In this document: positions 38,756-51,165 of the stretch, one piece after another
Numbering within the stretch: the stretch's first letter is position 1
How the letters are laid out: each line of letters begins with the position of its first letter
Assembly: GCA_009792885.1 (NCBI GenBank)
Contig: WMCF01000025.1
Coordinates: forward strand, 9,326,123-9,390,122
DNA length: 64,000 nucleotides
Reading direction: 5' to 3'
Source of the DNA: Eremophila alpestris peregrina
Lineage: Eukaryota > Chordata > Aves > Passeriformes > Alaudidae
Position numbers and translations under genes: made by a program
The notes under the pieces: generated by a model
The model's input: the letters and a program-made list of their open reading frames with translations, nothing else
What the model was told of the DNA's origin: nothing
The model's database searches: none

Positions 38756-41700
38756 CTACAAAAAGGAAAATGACTAATAATTAACACTTTTCCAAAACAA
38801 GTTTGAATGTCTGTTTGTTTTAAAACCCAACCCAAGCCAATGTATTTCACACCACTGATATCTTTATTTTAGCTTTTTCTGTCAAAAATATAACAGATGA
38901 CATTGTAGATGGGGCTGAATGACATCTGCAATGTCCCTACTTCTGCAGCAGTGGGACTACAGCTGTAAATACCAACCATGAAGTCACAGCAGCACTGGAA
39001 ATTTCTCAGAGCTCTGCCCAAAAACTGAGCATCTGGTTATGATTTAGGCCTACACAGGCTGTGAAGCACACATGGAATGAACGAGTATTACAAGGAATTT
39101 TTTAGGGCTTGGTTTTCAGACACCTTCTTTATAAGTAAAATTAATAAAAACCAGTAGCAGAAAACAGGTTCTGATTTACACTACAACTTCCTGTTGGGGA
39201 TTGAAGGGATGGGACTCATTGCTTGGATGCAAGAAGTTGATTTATTAACTCACAGGGCTCAGTTTATAGAGCCTTACAGCCTTGAATAAAATATTCTACT
39301 GCCAAGCAATAACCACACTGCTCGTGTTGCTTATCAATATGCTTAACTATAATCCTGGCAGGTGCAGTTTCACATGGCTACCTAAAAACAAACCACAACA
39401 TTCCTTTCCTACCTCCCTCAAATCTCTGTTTGAATTTCCCATGCCTTTTGGCCTACCAAGTTCAGAATGACCAAATCTGTCACAAGTTCAGCAGGACTCT
39501 GAGTCCTCCTTTCCAGCTGTATTCCCACAACTTCCACTGTTGATACATACATACTGAGAGGACAAAACCTCAGCCCTGTGATCTTCACTATAATGGAAGG
39601 AACTGTCCAGGCTTGTTGGTTCTACAAGCAAAAAGACTTCCTCCACAACCTGACACAGTAGTACTTTACCACACTTCAGTGAGTAATATTATATTTGTAA
39701 ACATTTAAATATGCAAAGTTACAGAATACTGTAATTTTTATACGGAAACAGCAAGCTTAATGGTGCAACTAACAAGGAGATTAAGTGCAGTTAAAAAAAC
39801 CAAAATACTTCCATTGCAATTCATAACGTGCCAAGGAAAACAGAAATCAAGAGCCAAAGTTTTCTAAGCACATCTTCCAAGATCAAGCTCACTGCATTTG
39901 TGCCACACAGAATGCAGGCGAGAAATTTCTAGGAGTAAAAGACAACCTGCTTTCCATTCCCATATTTATGTTTGTGTATTTGCTGGAAAAGCACATGTAT
40001 GTTTTGTGCTGTGCCAAGAGGCTGCTGCTGCTGCTGGGCAGCTCTAACTGCTGGGGGAAGCTGGAGGACAATTTGCTGTTCTGAAGAACCAGCAGTGTTT
40101 ATTTCAGTTCAGCACCCCCTCAGGAGTATCTGGAAGAGGAAGCCTGCCTCATCATGCCCCTCCCTTTGCCAACATGCATCCTCTTCTGCAGAATCCAATC
40201 CTACTCCTCCCTACTCTCCTTCCCAAAGGGCAGTAGCCTGGCCCCACGTCTGGCCTTGAGTGGCAAAATTGAGTTTTGACTTTACATCTATCAAAGTTTT
40301 CAGTGAAAAGAGAAAAATGATTACCATCATCATCGTTGTATATAGCTTACAAATACAAACTCTACAAAAAATCCAAGTGAGAGTTGTGGGAGGAAAATGC
40401 TGAAAGAAGGCCTCAGGAACACAGACTCAGACATTTATAAATATAAGCAGCAAGTACACTAATTGCTCAAGGCCTTCCTTAGCATTCCATGCTGTGACAG
40501 AGCACAGTAATTAACAGGAATCAACTTACATTTTTGGGTTTCCCTTTAAAATTAATTACCTCTATGGGGAGACTGTCTCTGTTATACTATTTCATGTTTA
40601 AATTATTTTATATGTGACTGTCTGCAAATGCAGTTACACAGTTAAATATAACATTTTGATCAGTATACAAGTAAAAAAACCCATTAACATAATCTGCATG
40701 AGGCAGAGCAACTTTAGCTACACAGAAAAAGAAAGAAATAAAAAAAAGTTCATTTTAATAATGTTCATTTTTTCTTTTAAGAATTGCTACTTTGAAGGAA
40801 AAGAGTCTATGTTTGCATTCTGTTCTGGATATCTTTATGAAAAGGAATTCCATTTTAAAGGAATAAAAACCTTCATAAGGATATTTATACTTTCTTTCCA
40901 GTGTGTTCGTTTTTGGCAAGCTTTAATGGCACATCTACTATTCTTGAAATACTTAGCATTTTGCTGGGTTTTGTAAGTAAAAACAACAATGGGGTTGCCT
41001 TTTTTTTTTTTTTTTTTACAATTATCTAGACAGGTGTAAATGATGTGCATGGTATAAAAGCAGAGAATCAGAATGCAAATCTTTCCCCCTTTAAGGTTCA
41101 ATTTAGTTCTTATACAAGACAATTGGCTGTAACTTTGTGAAGAAGTCCTGTTTCAAAAGTGAAGCAGAGGAGAGTGTTTTCATGGCAACAAAACAATACT
41201 TTGGGCTTCAAGAAGTGGTCGTGAACTAGAAAAGCAGAAAGGAATGCAAAAGAAGCAAACCTAAGAGCCCTGTCTAGCAAAATGCTTAAAAACACGGATG
41301 TTGAAACTATTTTCTATTCACTTCAGGTTCTTGCGAATTTCAAGTAAACTCACATAAACATCGTGGTATTCAGCAATAGTTTAGCCTAGAAATATTCCTT
41401 AAGCCCTCTTTCTCTCTGATTTCTCTGACTGAAAATTAAACCTTCAAAGTAAGAGGATGATGGAATCACCAGGCTAAAATTAAAATGCCTATTACACCTT
41501 CTCCTAAAATGGTTTTAATTCAAGGCAGAAGCAAGCAAAATTTAAGTCAAGGCAGAAGCACTGCCCAGTAAGCCTGATGCTTTCTTCTGTGTTTCTGCTC
41601 CTCATAATTTTAAAGAGTGAGATAATCTTCTTCCACCCCAGAACAATGAGTTTTATGTGAGACTGAGTATTACCAACCACTTGAACCAAAAAATTTTTAC

Positions 41701-44700
41701 TGACATGTTCAAATTTATTCTCACAAGCAGTGCAGTCTGCTACATGCTGAGGCTGGCATTCTACACACCTCCTTGTAACCTTCTTAATTAAGAATTTGCA
41801 ATTATGAAAGGGCACTGGCAATTCACTTCTCACTCTTTTTGCTGAGGATAACCTGGAGCTAGATTTATGTGGGGCCTGAGAAGATGATCCATTGCCTTAA
41901 CTTTGCAAGGGAGAATGACAATTAAGTACATCCTTCACCTGATACACCTTCCATTACAGAACCACCTTTTCACCACATGACTCTGAACATATTTTCCAAG
42001 TGTGTATTCATGACATGCCCTTTAGGGCTTCTGTAAGAATCTGGTTACTGAGGCCAGCTGACACCTTACTCTGAAAGCCTGAACTGGGTTTTTGAGCACA
42101 AGAAGCAAGTCTGCAATAGCCTCAGAGGTGCCTTGAGTGACCCCTGGAGAATTTGCACTGCCATCAGCTGCCCAGAGGAAGGTAAGGGACTGGACTCACT
42201 GGTGGCCAATGACAAAAAGTGGGATCCACCCAACAACACAACAGTCCAGCTCAACTGTTTACCATCTGTGGGCTGACTCTTGGGAGAGGTATGAAATAAA
42301 TAACTAATCAGCACTTAATTACTTTCCTACATATTTTACCTCCTTTGTGCTTTTAAAGCTGTGAGGCATTCAGTTAAGCATTCTGTGTCCCCATTTCCAC
42401 ATCACTTTTGGTTGTATTGGAAGACTTGTAGAAAGACAAAACCAGCTATACCAGACTGAATAAGTCTTTCTGCAGGTTGAGGTTTTTTCACCCTTACATA
42501 TAATAAATAGAAATACAGTGAAAAAGCATCTTGCAATCACATTTTAAAACTGAGGAGAAACTGGTATTGAAAATATTCAGTTGATTCCAGCTAGAAGATG
42601 AATTTTGGGTCTGAGTTCAAGTTTAGCAAGCAACAGATAAAGGATTCTTATAGGAGACTCCAGGAGTGCTCATTCTGGAGATCTTACTGCATCAAGTTGC
42701 ATCTTCTGGAGCAGTTTGTCAGAGGACATGCAACTGCTATGGTCAACAGGTTGCTCAGTTTGATGGAGGAGTCAGAGTGAAAGCCCCATAATCTCTGAAT
42801 CAGGCTGGAGCTCAAACTCATGCTGATTGAACACCTCAATGCATTTCTGTGCTGGTGTTTTAGTTAGAACTGGTATATGTATATCTGTAGTCAGATATAA
42901 CTCAAGACCTAATAAGCCACATGCTATCCTTATTTTCCATTCAAAGTTAAGAAAACAGAGATCATATACAAAAAATACCATCATAGCAAGAGAATATGTG
43001 CAAAACCAGGAAAGTCTAACCAACTATTTAGTTCATGGTTTAATGCAACCTCAAATTATGACTAATATATATATAAACAACCATCTTAGAACATGTCAGA
43101 TTACAAATATAAATGGAAACCAAGAAACTGGAAAAGTCATCTTTTCCAAAAAGCGTTTCTCCTGCAACACTGCCACTTTGATCTTTTCCTGGTGCAACAG
43201 ATGTACTTTCCCAAATAAATTATATGGTAAAAAGATTGTAAGTAAAAAAAATACTATTTGGAGGAACAAGATTTTGATTCTTCTCAGTATGGGATGTTTA
43301 AGTCAACTTTCAATTACATTAAGATTTTGCTTATTTCATATTCTCTATAACAATAAACATCTAAAAGTATTCCAATGCATCCAGGTTTTCCTTTTCCATC
43401 ATAATTTGATAGTTTGGTCATGAAGTGATGCAGAGAACCATCTGATAGTGATGAGAGACTGCATCCCTCAAAGAGAGACCAAAGCATTGGCAGGTGGTTT
43501 TGTTTATGTGCTGAAGGCACAGAAACACTGCTGGGAGTTTCCTCATGAACATGACAATTAAGATTGAAATCTGAGTGCTAAATACCCTGCACCGAAGCCA
43601 AGCACAAGGGATCTTTTGCTGGAGTCCTTAGGAAAAGCATCTTCTACCCCAAGCTCCCAAGTGCTAGGAAAGTCATTTGCTGGCTGCTGCTCAGAGCTCC
43701 TGCTGTAATTGCAAGGCTGCTCTGCTGAGCTGGACCTGCTCCCTGGCAGCAGATGTGGCTCCCAACAGATTACAGCAGTTCTGCTGCAGAGATGCTGAAT
43801 ATCAACCACAACATTTCTTAATGCAAATTTGTGCAATAAGACTTCCCAAGCAGCTCAACCATCAAGGTGAGAAACTGGCTCAGTAACAGACTTGCTGCAA
43901 GAAGGAAAAAGTGGCTGATTTGAAAAGTTCTGGCACCTGAACAACATACAGCTCAGAAGGAATCTCCTTTAAAGCACACTGTGAAAGCAAGTTTAAAATT
44001 GGCATAGCAGACAAGAAACTCTCACCAATTTACTTGAAATATTTCTCTGGTGAATGAATACCTATGCATACCTTGCTGTAATTCACTGATTGGCAAGCAG
44101 AGAGGTGGTTTGCTACCTGTGTATAATCTGATGTAGGAAAAGTCCACTCTGAGAAATACTGAGTTTCAGTAAAAGCCATAAGCAGGCAGGAGCTTAAGGA
44201 ATGCTAAGCAAAGTTGCTGTAGTATGTTTTTTCCCCTTTGCATCTACTCGTAGCCTTACAGGGGAAAAGCTCCCACAGAGGAGGATTATTATGGTGTGGG
44301 TTTTTTTGTTTAATTGCAAAAATACAGCTGATCCTCACTATATAAAAGCACAAGACAACAGGTAGTATAAAAATATAAACATTTCCTCTGAAAAATTAAC
44401 TCTTTATTTCTCAATTGCTGCTCTTTTCATTCCAAAATTACATGCTGGATTTAATTAAAACAAAGAGGAGGGGCCAATTTTAGTATTGATTAAGAAAGAC
44501 CAAGTTCATCCAAATGCAACTGCAGTAACAAAAGTGTCTGTGTTTTCTCTCAGAGGACTGAATTTGCACCTAAAAAATTCAGTTCCTCTTTTTCTGCTGT
44601 ACACTGCAAACTAACACATAGCTGTGGAAGGGAAGAAGTGTCAGCCAAGAATGGTAGAGAGTTATTAGCCTTCCTGTTAAACAGTAGAGGAAATACTAGA

Positions 44701-45929
44701 AGAGTTGACCAAGGTTACTGCAGAAAGGTCAGTGGTTCCTGCTAAACTTCCTTTCCTAGCTGATGAAATTAAATGAGTCCTGTAAAACACTGAAGCCAAA
44801 CCAAAACCAATTCATTCTAAGTGACAGAAACACAGAAAAAAAAATCAACTGCTTTCAAAAGAAGTTTTATCCTAACACATGACTAACGGCAGTGCCATTC
44901 CAAATTAAGTACTTTATTAGAAAACATGGGAATCTAACAAGGATGGATATATATGAATGGCAAAGTTTTTTTCAATGCTTACTCCTCTGTTATACTGAAT
45001 AATTTTTTCTAGCACCCCAAATCAAAAACATGTTTGATAACAGCCCCTAGTACAGAGAATAAAAATGTTATAATTAAAGTTGGACATCAACTTACAACTC
45101 TAAAAACAAAACTCCTTTCTAAAAAGAACCAGTTAGACAGTTAGTTCTATCTATAAAATTGCATCCCTGTGCAAAATGAAAGGCTCAGTGTATGGCTGTT
45201 ATAAAAGAAAAAATAAGAAAACATTTACTAGCCAAATTGTTACCTAAAAAAAAGAGAGTACTGTAAATAAAATTACTGGGAGGGAAGAACAGAAGTTGGC
45301 CTTTGAACCTAAAAGTAATGTATAAAAAAGAATAAAATTACTGGACATATTGAAAACAGTAATTTGACCACAGAATGAACATGTTTCACCATAACCTCAA
45401 ACCCTCATTTTGTAGATGAAAAGTGAAATATTCAGATCTTTTTCTAAACAAGAAAAACTATTTTCAAAATAAAATTTAAGTACTTTGTGTGGAAAATCTC
45501 AAATATTTCAAACTACAAAGTGGTTTTAAAAATCATGCACTTTAATATTCCATCATTCAGGCAGGCCCATCAAAATTATATGTCCAGCTGAATTTTTCCA
45601 AAGGATTAGTACTTGCTAAAAAAGTTCAATGCAGCTCGTATGTCAAGCCATATGCTGCAACAGATGTTCTCTTGTTTATCACTCCAGATTACCCTGTTTG
45701 ATATTTCCTCTTAAATTTAAAATTTGACTGAAGTAAAAAAAAAGAAGAAAATTATTTGTGTAGTATATTAACAAGCAAATTATGAAATCAGTTTCACTGC
45801 CCCATGAATTGAAACATGGCCAAAAAACTTGAATGTATTTTTCATAGAAGATGCATCTCAGTGCACAAGAGAAAAAGTTACTTCCCACTTAGAGAGAAAA
45901 GGTGAGCAGAAGGGACCACCTTGGGCTTT

Positions 45930-46660
45930 GTGCTGGTACTGAGGGTGGTAAATGCAGGACAAGTGAATGTGAATTTGCCTGGTGTCTTAGCTTTCAATGC
46001 AAGATGTAACCAAAAGTACGTATTCTATTGCCATCTGCTGAAACTGGCTGGGGAGGTGTTTTTCTTTATCTCTTCCATGACCCATCCTCCTCCGGGGATA
46101 TCTGCTGTTAATGGGCAGTTTAAGGCTCACTGCCTGACTGATAAAATTACATCATCCCATTGTGAGATGCTCCACCCAGTGGGAGGAGCCAAACATTTCT
46201 ACCTGGATACAACCTGAGATTCAGAACAGCTGGACAGCCTATTTCCACTGTATTTCCAGAGGAAGACTGGACCCATCTCACCACCACTGGATCTTCAGAG
46301 GAAACCTACTACAGGATCATCTCTGCTCCAACAGAACCACATCTGTCATACCAGGAGGGCTTAACTGGACTGCTGCCAACTCGGTCTCAGGTTGTATTCT
46401 GACTCTGTCAGTGTTTTCCCTTTTTTTGTTGTTGTTTTTGTTTTGTTTTGTTTGCTTTTTTGTACCACTACGTTTTTATTTTTAATAGTCATAGTAAAGA
46501 ACTGTTATTCCTATATCTTTGCCTGAAAGCCCCTTAATTTCAAATTTATAGTAATTGGGAGGGAGGGTGTTTGCTGTCTCCATTCCAAGGGAGGCTCTGG
46601 CTTTCCCTGGCAGATACCTGTCTTTCCAAATCTAGACAGACCAAACCAAGACACCTGGGA
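45930..46660 (+). mobile_element. Endogenous-retrovirus LTR-like block, bounds approximate
   Basis: Segments such as CATCCCATTGTGAGATGCTC, GGAAGACTGGACCCATCTCA, ATATCTTTGCCTGAAAGCCC, CTTAATTTCAAATTTATAG and GGGAGGCTCTGGCTTTCC follow, in order, an LTR family I associate with songbird endogenous retroviruses. A TTTTG-rich stretch (46420-46456) occupies the usual poly-T part. I could not fix the terminal TG and CA or a target-site duplication. No intact viral gene is seen; a GC-richer stretch after it (46660-46860) could be a leftover of the internal region. It lies antisense to CTNND2, the orientation usually tolerated in introns. Confidence 0.7.
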
Positions 46661-49600
46661 AACAGGGAGAAGGAAGCAGGCTATGATGGGAAAATGGATG
46701 AAACCACCCCCAAGCAGACCCCTAAGAGAGAGGAGAGGGACTCCCCCACCATGAGCATTGCACTGGTCCCAGCAGAGCCCTCAGCACCCAGTGACTTCTC
46801 CTCTCCCACACTCACCTCCAGGGAAACAGGCACTGCAAGCCTGAGGAAGGGTTTGCATTGCTGTGTAATGGTACATTCCCTTCTACCTATAAAAATTCTT
46901 TGGATGTAACACCTTACATGATAAATCAGTATCCTAGCCTGTTGCTAAGAAAGCTGTGCATAAGATTTGAGAAAGTATCTATTTTAACACATCTCCTTAT
47001 TTAACTGGGAGCAGCACGGGGTGAAGAAGTTAATCTGATGATTCAGAAAAAAGTTGAGAAAAACTCATCAGGAAGACAACAGATTCTATCAGTGGGTTTT
47101 CCCATCTTCAGAGCCAAAAAAGTGACAGCATATTGAGAAAGGGGGCAAAGATTGTTTTATAATAAGACAGTAAAATTGTAATAGATATGGTATAAAATGA
47201 TCTAGTTGAACTGTCAACATTGTTTGCCTAAGTGTTATATGATAAGACAGCATCATTTCTGAAAAAATTTTTACATAATTTACTAAATTACTTTTATATT
47301 TGCTGGTACATATGAACTATAAATAGGATGTGTTTTGAATGACTTTGGAATTTCTTGAAGATGCCACAGCCTATATGTTGGAAATCAGTTTCCCAACATC
47401 ATGTGATTGTAAGCTGTAGAATCTTTTACCTTCCTGTTTTGCAGGGGAAATAACCACAAGATTTGGTATTTTGGTGAATGGTTCCACATTGGCTTTGTAT
47501 GAAGACTTAATAAAATGCCAATTAATTCCTGCTCTGAATTTGTAAACCACTTCCACATTTCCAGAAATGATGGTAGTATTTTCTGTAGGCAATGCTAAAA
47601 TCTAAAATTTAAACTCTGCCACACTGTAGAATCATCCTGTAAAGTACAACACACAGCTGTGCTTGACCACAGCACATCCACTGACTATGAAATGTCAGCC
47701 TATTAGTCTGGAGAAGTACAAAATAAAAATTTTAAGTATTTTATGAAAATTATGAGGATGGAATAGTTATTTTTGGAAACCTTAAAGTAGCTGATGATGG
47801 GTGGAAAAACAGAGCTGCCCTGCAGCCCACTAACCCTGTCACAGGGTCTGTACTACCTTGGTGGAGTTGTCTGGAGTTGTATTGGGGCAATTGGACCTTC
47901 AGTGAGATTAACTCGAGCAGCCACTTCTGCAGAGCAGATGCCTTCATTTAATTTGCTTTTGCTTAGCTTTGATAATGGTCTGGATTAAGCCAAATTTTAT
48001 CAAGGTAGCAGTAACAAGTAGTTTTTCTGAGTTAAACAAACTTTTGGTTTCCTCTTTCCCCCCTGCAAGATTTTAGATGTAACAGTATAAAATGATAAAC
48101 TAGCCTGTGCAAAGTTTTGACTGTGAGATGAAACACATTGTTTTAAAAGTGACCTGAGACTTGCAGGGGATTTGACAGGGTTTGGCATTCTTTTTTAAAT
48201 TCTCAGTGGTTCACAGAACTCAAGGTAGAGGTTGAAGTAAGGAGGTTTGCTTAAAAGTATCTCAAGCAAAAGGAGGGAGTCAAATTACCATGTAACCTCT
48301 GGGAACTGAAAAGGCTCTAGTACTTGAAGAAAGAAATACTGAAGAAACTACAATATGTAATTCCTTATTCAGCCACTGGCCAGGGTAAATAGCTAGGAAT
48401 TTTCATTACACAAATAATCTTGCTCATGTTGAAAACAACTTTTATTTAAAACACCTAATTAGAAGTAAATTACTTCATAAGCTTTAATCAACTTTTAAAA
48501 TTGATTGTAGTAGGATATTGTACTTGCAATTACATCCATTTAACAGAGGAGAAGGAAAGGTTTATTAGAGCTAATACCCTTTAAATCTCCATTTTGAATA
48601 AAAAGCATTTAAAACATACAAGCAAACTTTGGTGCCCAGGCAAGTAGATTTGAAATTTGTTAATCTTATCCTAAATCTGCTGGTGGAAAAATAATTAGAG
48701 TCTGTAAGTCACCTGCCTCTGTGCTTGGCAGAGCTCCTCAAAACACTTCTTTGAAGTTATAAAAGAGAATTTGCTTATGTGCAGAGCAGACAATAAGCAA
48801 GAAATGAATGAACATACTTTTCTGCCAAAATGAAAATCATCACTTCCGAAAGCAGTGTTCTGTGCTAGCAGTTATCTAACTCCATGCTTAACCTTTCTAA
48901 TTTCCTTGACTTGACAGAGGACAGTGATCAGCTGCTGGAGGCAGAGGAGCTGCATCAAAGAGGCACTCATGTATTTTCTGCATTTATCCCACACCTCCAT
49001 TTTGTTTTACTACACGGTTATGAGCCCCAAAGGATGTTTGGCAGTTCTGTTCACTTAGCTAAGCATATACTGAACCAGAGCTATGTCAACCTTGTAGCAG
49101 CAGTCTTGGCATGGTTATGCCATCAGGACAATTCAAACACACATGTATTGCTTTTTGTGTCTTTGAAAAGCTTGTGATAGGCAGGATATGTATCTGAACC
49201 TAAAAGAAGTATCTTTACAATCATTTTGTGTAATGCTGAAATTGTCTCTTTGGTTCCAAGAGCAAGCCACTGTACATTTATCTTCCTGCCTATCTTTTTA
49301 CATTACATATATCCAAAGCTGCTAATTAATTAGGCTTTTCACTGGTCAGGCTTCCTTATACTTGCATTGCCCCATTACAAAACTTGAATATAGTTAAGAA
49401 ATGGGATACTTAATATGAGCAACACTGGAGCAACATCTGATATAAACCTGCAAAGGAAAAAGGATATAACAGAGATTTCAGGAATTACAGTAAGGTGAAA
49501 TACTGTAAGAATACAGAACTTGTAGAGGAATTTGGTTCTTCTTTACTTAAGGCTGTGGAAAAGTCATCTCAGAATGGGATAAAAGAGCCTTCATTCATTT

Positions 49601-51091
49601 TCAAATCAAATTTCCAGAGAGCAGTAAGGTTACAAATAGGTGCCACCTCCAACTGAATGTTTATATCACAATAAAATTTCACATCTGTGTTTACACACTC
49701 CAGTAACTAAGGTAATGTCAAGGGCACTTTTGCAGAAAGCTATTAAATTATTAAGATCCTAAGTACTAAACAGTCAACCCTTTGCCATAATATTGTTAAG
49801 TAAGATTTACTATATAAATAAAATCACAAATGTAATACCTTACAAAGTCCAATTAGAAAATAACATGACAAATAGGAAACAATTGCAGGCATGTGATTTT
49901 GACTTTGGGAACCCCCAAGAGAAGAACTGCCAGTGTACTAGGAGGTTAAAAATTCTAAATAATTGGCCAGAATTACTTAAAGAAAAGGAAATCCAATTAA
50001 ATCTTCCACTGAAGTGAGCTAAAAGGTCCATTTAAATACAATACTCCTTTAAACATGCTTTACATATCACTGCAGGCTCATTAACTTGTAGCTACACAGA
50101 TTAGCAAAGGCAGATACAGGGCTCAAAGGGGCCTTCTGGAGTGACTTGACCAACCTGCCAATAATTTATGCACATGCTGAGAAGCAGCATTCAATCAAAA
50201 GGAGGTTTCACCTGCAGTGTTTTACTCAGACCAGACAGATCTAAGGTGGACAACATGGAATTGCTTTCAGTGACACTGAGAGATTATCCATAGGGTTATA
50301 AACCCCTCCTTATATAAAACTGAAACAGGACTATGTAATAATATTGCATAACATGGGGTGACAACAGAGGACCAACCAAGCTAAACCACAAACTGGCCAC
50401 AGCTGAAATCAAAGCCAACACTAGTAAATACTGGAAACCAAAGTCTGGGAAGCAAATGAAATTTTTCCCTGTCCAACTTGCCTGTGGGCTAAAGACACTT
50501 GGAGAACTAGTGCTTCTTCGAAAGAAACATTTTGTACACAACATCTTGTAATGTTTTGCAGGAATGCAATATATGCCTTTTGAGTCAGTGAATAAAAATG
50601 TGAATGAAATACATGAGTCAGTATCTACCTATGTATATTTAGTATATATGTATAGTGTTAGTTTCTACTTTTTAAAATTTTTAAGTGCTCATTTTCATAA
50701 TTTATATATTTTCAGTAGACAGTAAAATCTTTGACATGTTATTGTCAATCAAAATAAGTAGGAGACTGGCTGCTAGCACAGGAAAAACCCAATTTCTCCT
50801 GACATTATTTATAGCTGCAGCTCTTTATCATCATGTACTTTCTAGAAGTGGATTATTCACTTTTACCTTTCAATCACAAATGGTATTTACAGATTTTAAA
50901 CAGGTGATGCATTTATCCAAGAGCCTTCTTCAAAAGGAGTTTTTTCTTATCCAGCTACCTCATTGTTCATAGGCAGAAATTGTGTTTCTAGCTGTGATGG
51001 ATTTTGTTTGTCAAAACTATGAAGAATAGCAGTTTAAACCATTTTATCTGAGACAGGTACATCAAGCTGATGGAAGGAGCAAGTATAGGCT

Positions 51092-51165
51092 GAATCACAG
51101 AATCACAGAATGACCTGAGTTGGAAAGAATCTAGCAACAGCTAGATTGACCTCACCTTCTGCACA
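51092..51165 (-). mobile_element. Short CR1 LINE tail
   Basis: GAATCACAGAATCACAGAAT followed by GACCTGAGTTGGAAAGAATC is the reverse complement of a CR1 3' end: two tail octamers, then the end of the 3' UTR. Only about 70 bp survive, so the subfamily cannot be told. Confidence 0.75.
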
